Shown here piece by piece: positions 1 through 9,963 of a DNA stretch of 64,000 nt. The notes beneath the pieces are model-generated. The model worked only from the letters and a program-made list of their open reading frames with translations, did not search any database and was not told the DNA's origin. Both the position numbers and the translations under genes were made by a program. The DNA is from Diadema setosum. Its lineage: Eukaryota > Echinodermata > Echinoidea > Diadematoida > Diadematidae. How positions within the stretch are numbered: the stretch's first letter is position 1; each line of letters opens with the position of its first letter. The stretch spans positions 2,469,972 to 2,533,971 of the forward strand of contig CM067077.1 in the NCBI GenBank assembly GCA_033980235.1, read 5' to 3'.

Positions 1-40
1 GACGGACATTATTGTGTTAGTGGTGGTTAATTGTAAATTT

Positions 41-170
41 ACAGCCGCATCCTTATATTGCTACGAGCTGAGGCAGCCGCATTGCTACGAGCTGAGACAG
101 CCGCAGTACTACGAGCTGAGACAGCCGCAGTGCTACGAGCTGAGACAGCCGCACTACTATACGAGCTGAG
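41..170. repeat. 24-bp minisatellite
   Basis: A unit of about 24 bp, containing CTACGAGCTGAGACAGCCGC, is repeated nearly five times with few substitutions. The last copy has a small insertion (ctatacgag). The first 20 bases (41-60) are a degenerate lead-in. On the minus strand the period is a multiple of three, so it reads as an 8-residue repeat (LRLSQLVA-like). That is a by-product of the period and not evidence for a gene. Confidence 0.85.
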
Positions 171-662
171 TCCGGGACCAGCCGCTGCTCGGTGACACAG
201 TCACGGTCGTCAGCAGAGACGCTGTCATCACTGGCCGGGCCAGACTGGTTGACGTCGGCACCGACGCTGCACCCTACCGATCTACAAGACGCATGAGGGC
301 GCCCTCCAGCGACGTCATAGGACACAGAACTCGGCAAGATAACGCCTGACAGTTGATAGTTACAGGAGCTCCGTAGGCAGTAGTACAAGTGTAGTGTAAT
401 TGTAACAGGGAGTTTGATGAGGTTGATTTAATCTAATGAATTCAGGGGAATATTTGATTTAAGTATATAAGCAGATAATTCATTTATGTTGCGTTGCGTT
501 ATGATGAGATCTGTCAGAAAACATAGAACCCGCAGAGGAATTGAACTTTTGTTTATTGCATTTTGAATCCAAAACAAAAATCTTCACGCTGTGTTATTTA
601 CGTGGTCTATTTTAGAGTAAAGTAGCGCAGTAAGTTCCCCCTGACAATTGGCTATGATTGTT
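171..662. other. unassigned sequence
   Basis: I see no gene, RNA or clear repeat boundary here. A minus-strand open frame runs through 171-388 into the minisatellite, but it has no recognisable domain. The right edge abuts the 3' end of a minus-strand LINE relic. Confidence 0.5.
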
Positions 663-1129
663 CAAGTTCAAGCTCAAATTTATTTTCATATTTCTACTTT
701 CTCAGTGATGAGAATACAAAATGATTGACAGTAAAACAAAAATACAAAATATGTATACACCAAGTCTTTTGATTGGAGAAGAAAGAAAAAAAAAAGACTT
801 AACACAAATGTATATGGTCATAATATCTGAGGATGTCACAAGTAAATGCCAGAAATGTGATGAGGCCTACATAAAACTGTAGGTTCCCGAATTCATATAG
901 CCATGAAATTATAAGGAGAACGGATATATTTATCTTGACCAACTTTGATTATACCAGTGCAAAGATCGATATAAAGAATGAACCAATGAACCACACGAAT
1001 ATCGCTTAAACCAGACTGTACAGACCTCGCCGTGTTTGAAAAAGAATACAATAGGCTTAATATAACGGTACCACGAAATAATTTGGTGCTGCAGACAAAG
1101 ACAAAAGACTGGGAGCATAAAAAAGTTGC

Positions 1130-1800
1130 TAAAAGCCTGGTAAAGTGTATCTCTAAGTAATAGCCTTTTTGATTTGCATTTAAAGGTGAATATGGATAAG
1201 GACGAAACAGTATCTTGAAGGAGGTTATTCCGGTATATGAGTCCAAAAAACATAATTGTTTTCTTTGCAAATATAGTACGAGTACGGGGAAGGTGATAGG
1301 CGTCACTCTGACGAGTGGGATAAGAGTGAATAGAGCGATTTCTTTTGAACATGTGGATAAAAACAGATGGTAATTCATTAGTTGTTAGTGTGTTTATACA
1401 TGAACATTCCAAGCTTGTAATAAAATAGGTCTGGAATTTTCAGAATTCTGTTTTGGTGAAAAAGCAGTTGGTTTGAGCAAAATATCCGGCGCGGTTTATG
1501 ATTCTTATTGCTGGCTTTTGAATACGAAGAAGGGAATCTAATAATGAATTAATTGCATTTCCCCACAGCCATGTGGAGATGTTAAAGAAGAATATATACT
1601 CTGCAAAATATAAACAGGGAAAATATTTCTGCTTATTCAAAATTCCAATATTTCTGGACAAAACTTTTTACTTACAAAAATAATTTGAGTTTTCCTGCAT
1701 AATTCTCGGTCAACCCAAAGCCCTAAAAACGTTATGTTATGAACCTGCGTTAAACGTATATCATTTATTTTGATCTCATGTGGGACAACATTCAAAAAAT
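1130..1800 (-). pseudogene. LINE ORF2 thumb and C-terminal region
   Basis: Broken minus-strand frames show an FLG-type block near 1700-1750, then LWGNAINSLLDSLLRIQKPAIRII (the WG...lQkkaiRii thumb block). A block around 1340 reads HSYPTRQSDAYHLPRTRT, the H.Y.TRq motif near the C terminus of CR1/L2 ORF2. At least two frameshifts separate these blocks. No function is expected. Confidence 0.72.
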
Positions 1801-1919
1801 TACAAAGGACCATATGATTTTTTTTTCTATATTATGTGGGATAATTTGTTCGCATAAATCCAGGATTGCACAGACCTGAGCTCAGTATTCATCATTAATT
1901 AATGTATCAGGGTATCGAT

Positions 1920-2046
1920 GTGAACAAAACAAACTTGTGCCATCAGCAAAACAAATGAATGATGAAATTTGCGATGATTTTGAAGATCGTTTATGTATAA
2001 GATAAATAAATGTGGGTCCAAGAGGGAGCCCTGTGGGACTCCACTG
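1920..2046 (-). pseudogene. LINE reverse transcriptase fragment (GVPQGS and FAD- motifs)
   Basis: Directly after the endonuclease GDFN block, with only about 20 bases between, the minus strand reads a GVPQGS-like block (2021-2046). This is followed by a YINDL-like region and FADGTSLF (about 1925-1955). The canonical active-site FADD is changed to FADG, so even an intact protein would lack a catalytic aspartate. The fingers and first palm motifs of RT are missing, which shows the internal deletion. Confidence 0.72.
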
Positions 2047-2061
2047 TAATTAGAAAAAAAC

Positions 2062-2395
2062 AATTAAAGTTAAAATCACCCATGACAAAACAGGTCTTAC
2101 TATCAAAATAACTGCTCGAGATAAGGCCGCAGAATAACTTTGAAATTGATCTTGGTGATCGATAAGTCTCCCCAACTATAATATTACCTTTATTTGAAAT
2201 ATTTCGACTTTTAAAAATACACTCTCAAAAGTTTCTGACATCATGCTGTATTTTTCCAAGAAGACACAGTCCAAATCCCGTGAAACATAAAATCCGACTC
2301 CCCCACCTTTCTTCCATGTTCTATTATTTGTTATGAGTCTAAAACCGTCTATTGCAAGCAGCAAAAACGGTGATGTCTCCTTTAACCCTATAAAC
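2062..2395 (-). pseudogene. LINE ORF2 endonuclease fragment
   Basis: The minus strand encodes a decayed APE-type endonuclease piece. It reads NNRTWKKGGGVGFYVSRDL (the conserved R..GGGV.fYV block), then SETFESVFLKVEI, and after a frameshift CFVMGDFNFN, the GDFN motif of the family. These nuclease domains nick target DNA to prime reverse transcription. The N-terminal catalytic part is absent or interrupted near 2395, where unrelated sequence begins. The frame breaks between the ESVFLKVEI and GDFN blocks. Confidence 0.75.
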
Positions 2396-3256
2396 CCCAA
2401 GCTATTTTGACCCTTCTCAGGCCATAGGGGGGCCACATTGTGCCCCCTATATAACTTTGTTATTGTTAAATGTGTCATCGTTATATTTTTCACATGTGTA
2501 GAGCAACTCATACTCTACATAACCGCATACTTGAATTTTTCAAGGTCACCCATAGATGGCGTTATTTACCAATATATAAAGAAATACATAGGAAACATGC
2601 TAAAAACATGATTTTCCGGATAATTCCTTTATCCCCAGTATATATGTGTTGTCATAGACCAATACATTTCATATTTTGCCACAAATGATGCGCAAGTCAA
2701 AGCTCATTATTTGTTAATTTCTCAAGGCCACCACACGGGGGCACTATTCATAACAAAATGAAGAAATATATTATGAAACCTGTGATGTATTGTTTGGGAC
2801 AGGTACATGCTTATCCATAGCTATCATATTTCATATTCACATAATTTAGGAGTTTTAAGTTTAAATGATGTTAGAGGAATAAATTGGGTGAAGGAATCAA
2901 AATGACACAAAAGAGAAAGGCAATATTTTGGAAAATATTAATTTCAAGTATTTCTATTATATCTATTTCTTATGCCATTGTCAAAGAAAAACAAAGGAAA
3001 TAACAGGAAATACATTTCAGGGTATAATAACTTCACATTTTGCTTCTTCAGCAAATTTCAGCCAAGAAACGCCCATTTCATATATGTGACCGTGCACCTC
3101 AAAACGAACATAAAGTCGCACACACTGATTTTGCGTGAGGACTGAAAATAAGTGAAATGGGTCAACCTAGCCGAACTTGACTTTTTCATATTTTCTGAAA
3201 GAGCAGGTCTTCTTTTACATTATGCTAAAATTTGGTATCATAACACGGGCAGGAAA
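2396..3256. other. unassigned, probably an old non-autonomous element
   Basis: No coding potential is recognisable. The left edge changes abruptly out of LINE endonuclease at a CTTTAACCCTATAAACCCC-like sequence, and the right edge meets the pentamer tail of another LINE. Several short poly-A/T runs and a block near 3090-3215 look repeat-like, but I cannot identify terminal repeats with confidence. Confidence 0.35.
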
Positions 3257-3287
3257 AAATTGATTTGATTTGATTTGATTTGATTTT
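3257..3287 (-). repeat. LINE 3' pentamer tail (CAAAT)n
   Basis: About five copies of TGATT/GATTT on the plus strand give (AATCA)n on the minus strand. This fits the short tandem 3' tails of CR1/L2-type LINEs rather than poly-A. It marks the 3' end of the split LINE. Confidence 0.7.
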
Positions 3288-3519
3288 CATTGGTTCCTGC
3301 ATTATATCATTGCTCATGCAGATACATACACATATTATATCATATACATTGATGGTACCATACATATAAATGGATATACATAAATATTAATTGCTAACAA
3401 GGTAAGTTTCTTCATTACCTTTAGAATGTACAGCAATACAGTTTTTTTCATTGCCTTTACAATGTACAACAGAACATAATCAGTGATGCAATGAGAATCG
3501 CAGAAGGGCTACAGCTTAA

Positions 3520-4339
3520 AGGCCGTGTCACACCATTCCGGGCAAGCTACGCGGGCTTGTGGCGAGGAGGTAGTTTCCAGCACGTAGAAGATTTTCAGCG
3601 GGCGAACAAGAATGTTTGCAATTTTCATCCATGCCTTGTCATACCGTACGGGGGAACTTCTGCGGCTTGACTTGCGGGGAAACAAATTTACTCCCCAGAG
3701 CTCTCCGCAGTTGGTCCGCACCTGACAGTATCTAGCGCGTAGTTGCCCGGAGGTGCTCACGCAAGTCCGATTTAACCGCAGCCAAGTTTTGAGCATGACC
3801 AAAACTTTTTCCGGGTGAGTCGCGGGAATGCCCGTAGAGGTCCACTCAGAACGCCAGTAGGAGACCCTTAGCGGCAGTACTTCCCAGGCAGTTCCCACGC
3901 AGGTACTTCGCAGTCCCGTATGCAGCCAAGATAATGAAATTCTGTGAGATTTCAGCCATTCCATTAGAGGAATTCCTTCACTGAGTTGTCAGCCCCCACG
4001 CGACTGGTACAAAGGTCACACAGTATACTCGCAAGTATAACGCTTCCAACAAGTAAAGCTAAGTAAGACACATGCGCTGACTCGCACAAATCCTTTTCCG
4101 CCCCCAGGAATGTCCGGTATGCTAAAAAATCCCTACACGTAACAAGCCCGAGTAGCTTGCCCGGAAAGGTGTGACAGGGCCAAAACACGGTTGCGGGTAA
4201 GAAAATATGCGAGCGCACCTCCGGGCGACTACTTTTGAGATACATGCTGGGTGCTGTCATGTGCGGATCATCTACAGGGACCTCCGGGTAGTCAAAATTG
4301 TTCTTTGCGAGTCGCACGCAAGGCTGGTGTGACACGGCC
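3520..4339. mobile_element. non-autonomous DNA transposon (MITE), copy a
   Basis: The ends are perfect 15-bp inverted repeats: AGGCCGTGTCACACC at the left and its complement at the right (counting the T at 4340). They are flanked by TAA/TTAA (3516-3519 and 4340-4343). The target duplication can be read as 3-bp TAA (PIF/Harbinger-like) or 4-bp TTAA. No transposase is visible. Internal sequence is GC-richer than its surroundings. Both ends share roughly 90% similarity with the adjacent copy b. Confidence 0.82.
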
Positions 4340-4343
4340 TTAA

Positions 4344-5726
4344 GGCGGTGTCACACCTGTCCGGGCAAGCTACGCGGGCTTGTGGCGAGGAGGTAGTTTA
4401 AAGCACGTAGAAGATTTTCCGCGGGCGGACAAGAATGTTTGCAATTTTTGCACTTGTTTCTTACTTACTAGACGCGAGCTACTTAGCTTCTACTTGCGTG
4501 CGTTCAGTGTGACTCTCGTGAGAGCTTTGAAACCGATCCATTTTCTGTTACGAGCGACTTACGGGGATTGCGAAGTACCTACTTTGGAGTTGCCTGTGAG
4601 GTGCTACCGGTAAGGGTTTCCTACTTGTGTTCTGCGCGTACCTCTACGGCAACTCCCGTGACTCTTCCGGAACAAGTTTTGAGCATGCTCAAGGCCTTGT
4701 CATTACGTATCTGGGGAAGTTTTGCGGCTTGACTTGCGGGGAAACAAATTTGCTACCCGGAGCTCTCCGCAGTTGGCCCGAACTTGACAGTACCTAGTCT
4801 ACGCTAGTCTAATTTTCCCGCAGCAAAGTTTTGAGCATGACCAAAACTATTTCCGGATGAGTCGCGAGGATTGCCCGAAGAGTTCCACGCAGAACACCCG
4901 TAGGAGGGCCGTAGCCGCCGCAATTCACAGGCATTTGACCCACTTGAAGTAGGTAAGTTGCCCGCTGATCTATGCCTATGTGAAGGGAGTGCGTGCCATT
5001 TTTTGTGGGCTCATTCTCTTCTTTGTCCTCTGTCCTCTGTGTCGTCGAGGACTCCCTGGTCCCTTTCGGACAGGACTTCATCCGCCGAATGGACTTCAGC
5101 AGCAATTTGATGCATTTGCTGTGAATCTTCCGGGCTTTGTGGCTGTCCATCCACTGGACGTTCTCTGTCCTTGTGCACTTTCCGTCTACGGGGCATCTTC
5201 ACTTCTTGAAAGCTAGTTGACAAATGATTGTTTGGCCATCCACTCGAACCAGCCTATTGTTCAGGCTAGCACTCACCTCGCAGGCGACTAGTACGCAGAT
5301 AACACGCAGTTATGGCGCAGGTACTTCGCAGAGCCCGTATGTCGCCCGTAACTGACATAAAAGAAGCTATCACGAAGCTATCACGTGACACCCACGCGCC
5401 TAACATGCAGTTCAACGGAATACACTCAAGAAGGACTTCAAGGTATCACGCGTTTATCATGTAATACCCACGCCAAACTTGCCCTAAACCTTGTCCGGCC
5501 GCAGAAATTATTCTGCGTGCTGAAAAATCCCCAGACGCAATAAGCCCGCTTAGCTGGTGTGACAGGGCCTTTTTTGGCAGCGGGTAAATAGAGCCAGAGT
5601 GCGCACCTTCGGGTAACTACTTTCGAGATACATGCTAGGTACTGTCATCTGCGGGTCATCTGCGGGGACCTCCGGAAAGCAAAAATGTTCTTCGGAAGTC
5701 GCACGCAAGGCTGGTGTGACACGGCC
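4344..5726. mobile_element. non-autonomous DNA transposon, longer copy b
   Basis: It begins GGCGGTGTCACACC immediately after the shared TTAA and ends GGTGTGACACGGCC followed by TTAA (5727-5730). Its first 100 and last 160 bases match copy a, but it is about 560 bp longer. The extra material includes a plus-strand block near 4455-4680 and the open frame described at 5011-5196. It lies head-to-tail with copy a and shares its inner target site. Confidence 0.82.
5011..5196 (-). CDS. short basic/acidic open frame inside MITE copy b (hypothetical)
   Basis: From an ATG at 5196 the minus strand stays open for about 62 codons. It starts MPRRRKVHKDRERPVDG, a strongly basic N-terminus, and continues into a Glu/Asp/Gln-rich, low-hydrophobic stretch. 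Codon use and GC differ from the AT-rich neighbourhood. Copy a lacks this segment. It could be a remnant of the transposase or accessory protein of the autonomous parent, or a captured host exon. I recognise no domain, and no downstream coding continuation is clear. Confidence 0.3.
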   Translation of the reverse strand: MPRRRKVHKDRERPVDGQPQSPEDSQQMHQIAAEVHSADEVLSERDQGVLDDTEDRGQRRE

Positions 5727-6045
5727 TTAAGCATTGCTTGATCTGCATGCAGCCCTCGTATACATAATACATAACATATAGGAAAATAAGGGGAGGGATG
5801 ACTTGCATAGAGATAGGATAGGAGAAAGGAGAGAGGAGAGGTCTGTCTGCTTTCGCTAATAGACAAAGTTAGATCACCTGGATCACTGAATAGTAAAGCA
5901 CGGCAAGGTATTTCTCACCGAGGTCCAGGTGAACAGTTACAGGTCATGATCGGTTACATAACATTACGCAATAAATTCTGAACAGCGATAATTCTACGAG
6001 GGAATTTCATATACAATACAATTGCAATGACGTTATGAGATCACT

Positions 6046-6445
6046 GATATCCAGAGAGCAGCATTGTCTTTACAGCTTCCTTGAAAGAATACATAGACTT
6101 TAAAATTCGAATTTCTGAAGGAAGAGATTTCCAAATATCAGGTCCAGTGTGTCTGATAGATTTCAGAGCCATCACCGTTTAAGGACTTTGTAGATGAAAG
6201 TTATCAGATTGCCTTGTGGGATAAGAATGTATATCCTTGTTTAACTGAAATAATGAGAAGAAAGAAGATGGCAACTGACCGTTATACAAACGAAACATGA
6301 AAAGGGAATTTTGCAAAAAATTAATATCACTTACCTTTAATGTTTTTAATTCTACGAACAAAGGATCTGAATGGTCTCGATGACCTGAATTGGTACATAT
6401 ACATATAGCTTTCTTTTGTAGAAGCAATATACTCAAATGAGCCAC
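6046..6445 (-). pseudogene. LINE ORF2 C-terminal fragment
   Basis: The minus-strand frame shows LQKKAICICTNSGHRDHSDPLF, then LFMFRLYNGQLPSSFFSLF and the HSYPTRQSDNFHL motif. After a small frame break near 6178 come IRHTGPDIWKSLPSEI and FKEAVKTMLL before a stop. This block order (thumb lQkk, PLF, fmyk..LP..f, H.Y.TR, GP.iW..LP..i, FK..lk) is standard for CR1/L2-group ORF2 C-termini. It shares HSYPTRQSD with the 663-2395 relic, so the two are probably the same family. Confidence 0.8.
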
Positions 6446-6835
6446 AGAAACTGAAATTTATAACTTGATTATAAATACCATCATTATACATACACAGTCA
6501 AAGGGTGTTGAGTTGTCATTCAGAAATAGGGGTCCTGCAACTAGTGATGCATTTTTTTATGTTGAGAGAGATAATCATATTGAGGCCATGACAGAGACAT
6601 ATGTAACAGTTTAAAGAATGACGAAGAGGAATGTACGCAGGCATATCAAAGTGGGAAAAAAAACTGATAAACATTACCACTTTCACCCGTAATCTTTTCC
6701 CAGTAAGTGCAGAAAACTAGATGACCGTCACGGCATAAATCTCCTATGTGGTATCCAACTACCTTCATGTGACATGCGATCATGCAGTTTCCAAGCTAGA
6801 AGATAGTTGTTCGGCCAGTAGGAACTCTATCCCAA
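6441..6835. repeat. duplicated segment, copy A left part
   Basis: This stretch matches 16088-16483 at roughly 95% by eye, including TCAGAAATAGGGGTCCTGC. It starts where the LINE at 6445 is truncated. In copy A it is interrupted after CAA (6833-6835) by the inverted-repeat transposon 6836-9280, and resumes at 9281. Confidence 0.85.
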
Positions 6836-8066
6836 TAGTAGACTTGCTAAGGGGGTAAACGCTGCATTTTTAGTATACTTGGCACAGATGTTCCCTAGGG
6901 CAATTGAAAAATTTTCATCTAAAGAGACACTCTGTATTTATGTAAATAAGCCTTAATTTGCATAATTTATGCAGAAATACATATGTGCATCCAGCAGGAA
7001 CACCTAATTTGATAGAAATACTCTATAGGGTAAGTGGAAACAATTCCTGCAAAAATTGATTTCATACCTATGTAAATAAACAAAATTTGCATAATTATGC
7101 AAGTTATTATGCAAAAATCTGCATTTTTGAAAGGATTTCTAATCTACTCTAAGTACTGGATCTTGTAGCACGAAGTTTGAACCTGGGATGGATATTCCCT
7201 GGGTCAAAAAAAAAAATATTCATCTAAAGAGACACAATATCTCTATGCAAATAATCTGTTACTTGCATAATATGCATAACAATACCTACACATAGATAAT
7301 CAGAACAAATAAAAACATTGTGTGACAATGTCTTAAATCGCTTTGAACTTGATATCCAAAAACCTAAAAGAATTAGACAATATTCTCACACCAACACTTT
7401 TCAGCTGCTTAAATTGTTTCCATGTTATTTAATTAACTTAGGCTTTTTATGCATAAATTATGTAAATAAGTATTAAAGATGTGAAATTCCGAAACATCTT
7501 AATTTGATTGATTAATTAATTGATCTTTGAAATAATTTTTCCCTCATTGCATAAATGCTTTGCAGGGTGGAAAAATAGCAATCGATATAGTGACACTGTT
7601 TAGATGATCATGACTTACATGATCTTGAAGCTTTTTCCGAAAAATAATTATGTTAACTGGTTTTGTGTAAAGATGTCAGAGGTTAAAATAACAAAAAAAT
7701 ACACAGGTAAAAATGTAAAAGGTAAGAATATCAGAGGTTACACATGTGTGCATCAAAATCAACTTCATGCTACCCATAGATTAAATGCAATGACGGTGAT
7801 TACTATACCATGTCACTGAATTCTATGTCCTTTCCTACTTAGCGGCAAGAGGAAACAAAAACACTTGAGAGGGGAGGGCTTAACATTTTTTCGATAATCA
7901 ACAAGAGAATCACTGTCAGGTACAACATGCACAAATATGTACTAAGTTTCATGATACCTTGATTCACATTCAAAATATGGAAGAAAAAGTGAAATGTAGC
8001 ACTTTCATCAGAGCTTTGACCTTTTAGCAGGAAATTTCTCAGAGAATCTCCATTAGGTAATACATA

Positions 8067-8112
<46 letters not shown>

Positions 8113-9280
8113 GTTTCAAGAAAAATCCTACAAGCATTGCAAAAATATGAAGAAAATAGTGAAATTTCGAGGGACCATCATTGACCTTGATCTTTGACCC
8201 CTGACCGTTGACAAATGACCCCTAAATTCCCTAGAAAATCCCTGCCAGTACCAAGTTCCATGAAGACACATTGAACCATTTGCGAGATACAGAGAGAAAA
8301 AAGTGAAATTTTAACATTTTCAACTGACCTTTGACCTCTTGACCTAAAACTGTCAGGAGAATCTTATTTTGGTAGTACATGTATGCAGTCACTAAGTTTC
8401 AAGAAAATACCTTCAGGCATTACATAGATATAGGGGAAATAATGAAATCTTAGCATCGACCTTGAACTTTTTGACCTTTGACCTCTAGCCGATTTTATTT
8501 AAAAACTGCGAAATTAATTGCCCCATCAAACGTCATCCTTGGACCAAGTTTGGTGAAATTTGCTTAAGCCAGTCTTGAGTTAGCGCTTAAACTGATACAA
8601 TTTCTTAAGTCGACCTTGACCATTGACTTCTGGTACATTCGGTTATTAATATGCACAATATGCTAATTAGGTTGTATTTGCATCGTGAAATAGTGTTTTG
8701 ATATTGCAAACCATTTCCTTTTGACTAAAGGATATGCATACTACTGTGGTAGTTTTCAACATAAAGTGCAGTTCTTAGACTGTAAGAAATACTTTAAAAA
8801 TAATGTTTTACTTTACTTTACTTAGTAATTATGTAAATTAGATGGTAATGATGGTTCAACTATTCAAATTCTTTTCTCATTTTGTTTCATGGAGTGTTTC
8901 TAACGGTTTATATCTATCTAGGATGAGATTTAAGAGAGTTACATTGTTAACAAATGAATTTGCATAATTTGCATAATTGTACATATTTCATGTATATTAC
9001 ATAGGTATAAAACCAATTTTTGCAGGAATTGATTCCAAATACTCTATAGAGTATTTCTATCAAATTAGTTATTTCTGCTAGATGTACATATATTTCTTTA
9101 TAATTTGTATATGTATTTTTGCAGAAATTATGCAAATTAAGGCTTATTTGCATAGGTACAGATTGTCTCTTAAATGAAAAAAAAAATCCAATTCTACCAA
9201 GGAACATGTGTGCCAAATCGGACATTTGTACTATAAAATGCAGTGATCACCCCCTTTTTTCGCCCTTAGCAAGCCTGCTA
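6836..9280. mobile_element. 2445-bp DNA transposon with long terminal inverted repeats
   Basis: The left end TAGTAGACTTGCTAAGGG and the complement of the right end TAGCAGGCTTGCTAAGGG differ at two of 18 positions. Similarity between the arms continues inward for about 250 bp, with blocks such as AAGCCTTAATTTGCATAAT and AGAAATACTCTATAG. It is flanked by CAA on both sides (6833-6835, 9281-9283), and the paralogous segment at 16478-16485 has a single CAA and no insert. No transposase-like frame survives; the longest plus frame (7604-7819) has no recognisable motif. The interior holds a (TA)n tract and repeated TGACC-type motifs. The superfamily is unknown. Confidence 0.85.
8062..8110. repeat. 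(TA)n microsatellite
   Basis: An almost pure TA dinucleotide run lies inside the inverted-repeat transposon. It is a simple repeat with cruciform potential. Confidence 0.95.
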
Positions 9281-9606
9281 CAAGTCCTAACAGTAAAACG
9301 TCATATTTTGTACAGCTTACAAACAACACAGCTACTCCCTACTTGGCTGTAGAATAAATCATCTGTGAAAACAAGCCTGCTTTACATCCTCCTTGCGAGC
9401 TTCCACCACCAATCTACTCAGTAGTCTGGTTTCCAGACCCTTTGCCAACTGGACTCTGCGACGGAAATCGCCGCCTTTGCCTAAGTCAAAGGCACGGGAC
9501 AAAACCACCTTAAACTATACCAGTTTTCGACGTTGAGGGCGTCAATATCCTGAAGAGAAAAATAGAACGAGTAGAGGGTCTGGAAGCCAGACTACCACCG
9601 ATCAGA
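9281..9606. repeat. duplicated segment, copy A right part
   Basis: Resumes homology to 16484-16800 directly after the 2445-bp insertion. It includes a nested MITE (9424-9592) that both copies share, so that MITE predates the duplication, while the 2445-bp insertion is specific to this copy. Confidence 0.82.
9424..9592. mobile_element. TA-flanked MITE, 169 bp
   Basis: The inverted ends GTCTGGTTTCCAGACCC and GGGTCTGGAAGCCAGAC are flanked by TA dinucleotides (9422-9423 and 9593-9594), the target duplication of Tc1/mariner-type elements. There is no coding capacity. The orthologous copy is at 16616-16785. Confidence 0.8.
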
Positions 9607-9963
9607 CACTCCAGACAGATTTAATAGCGATCATTTCCCTGTACTTACTAAGTTACATAGTATGGGAGATGATTCTATACATAAAGAAAATGATCAAAAA
9701 TGTCACATGCAATATGAAAAATATGAATTGGTATATGTTTAAGATGGAATATTGAACAAAAAAGTTGCATCGCAGGGTCATGCACTGCTTGTTGCTCCAC
9801 TAAAATTACTGTTTTCTCTCTGACAACGTGGCTGAAATGACATCTGAGAAATAATTTTCAGCCTGACGTCGACGATGTCGAGCTCAAGAAACATTGGATA
9901 AGCTCTGTTACCACCAACTCCGTTCAAATAACTGAATTTTGTGACAACTTTGAAGTGGTGACG
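9607..9963 (+). other. probable LINE 5' UTR and left flank
   Basis: Non-coding. The element boundary is not visible. The last part, from about 9780, is likely the LINE 5' UTR because it leads into ORF1 and becomes less AT-rich. I see no promoter motif I would defend. Confidence 0.4.

Larger units (their letters stand above)
663..2395 (-). mobile_element. degenerate CR1/L2-like LINE, internally deleted
   Basis: Read on the minus strand, the pieces come in the usual LINE order: endonuclease fragment (2395-2062), reverse transcriptase fragment (2046-1920), thumb and C-terminal fragments (about 1800-1130), then a 3' UTR ending near 663 in TTGAGCTTGAACTTGAAC-like sequence. Stops and frameshifts occur throughout. 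The stretch between endonuclease and the late RT motifs is missing, so about a thousand or more coding bases are deleted compared with a full ORF2. At the left end, a GAACTTGAA-type tail is typical of CR1/L2-group 3' ends (family knowledge). The element is dead. Clade assignment is by motif style only. Confidence 0.75.
3257..6445 (-). mobile_element. 5'-truncated LINE 3' end, split by two MITEs
   Basis: Reading on the minus strand, decayed C-terminal ORF2 (6445-6046) is followed by 3' UTR to 5731. The UTR then continues from 3519 to 3257 and ends in a (CAAAT)n tail. The two halves meet at TTAA, where a pair of MITEs (3520-5726) sits. Joining across them gives one plausible 3' UTR, so the LINE is older than the MITEs. 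The LINE is 5'-truncated at about 6445, common for target-primed insertion. That both halves are one element is inferred from the TTAA junction and the tail position. Confidence 0.65.

Noticed and set aside
53..388. Minus-strand 111-codon gene with LRLSQLVA repeats
   Set aside because: The apparent protein repeat is the direct result of a 24-bp minisatellite period.
7604..7819. 71-codon plus frame inside the inverted-repeat transposon as a transposase
   Set aside because: No DDE, HTH or zinc-finger motif, Lys/Asn-rich composition expected from AT-rich DNA.
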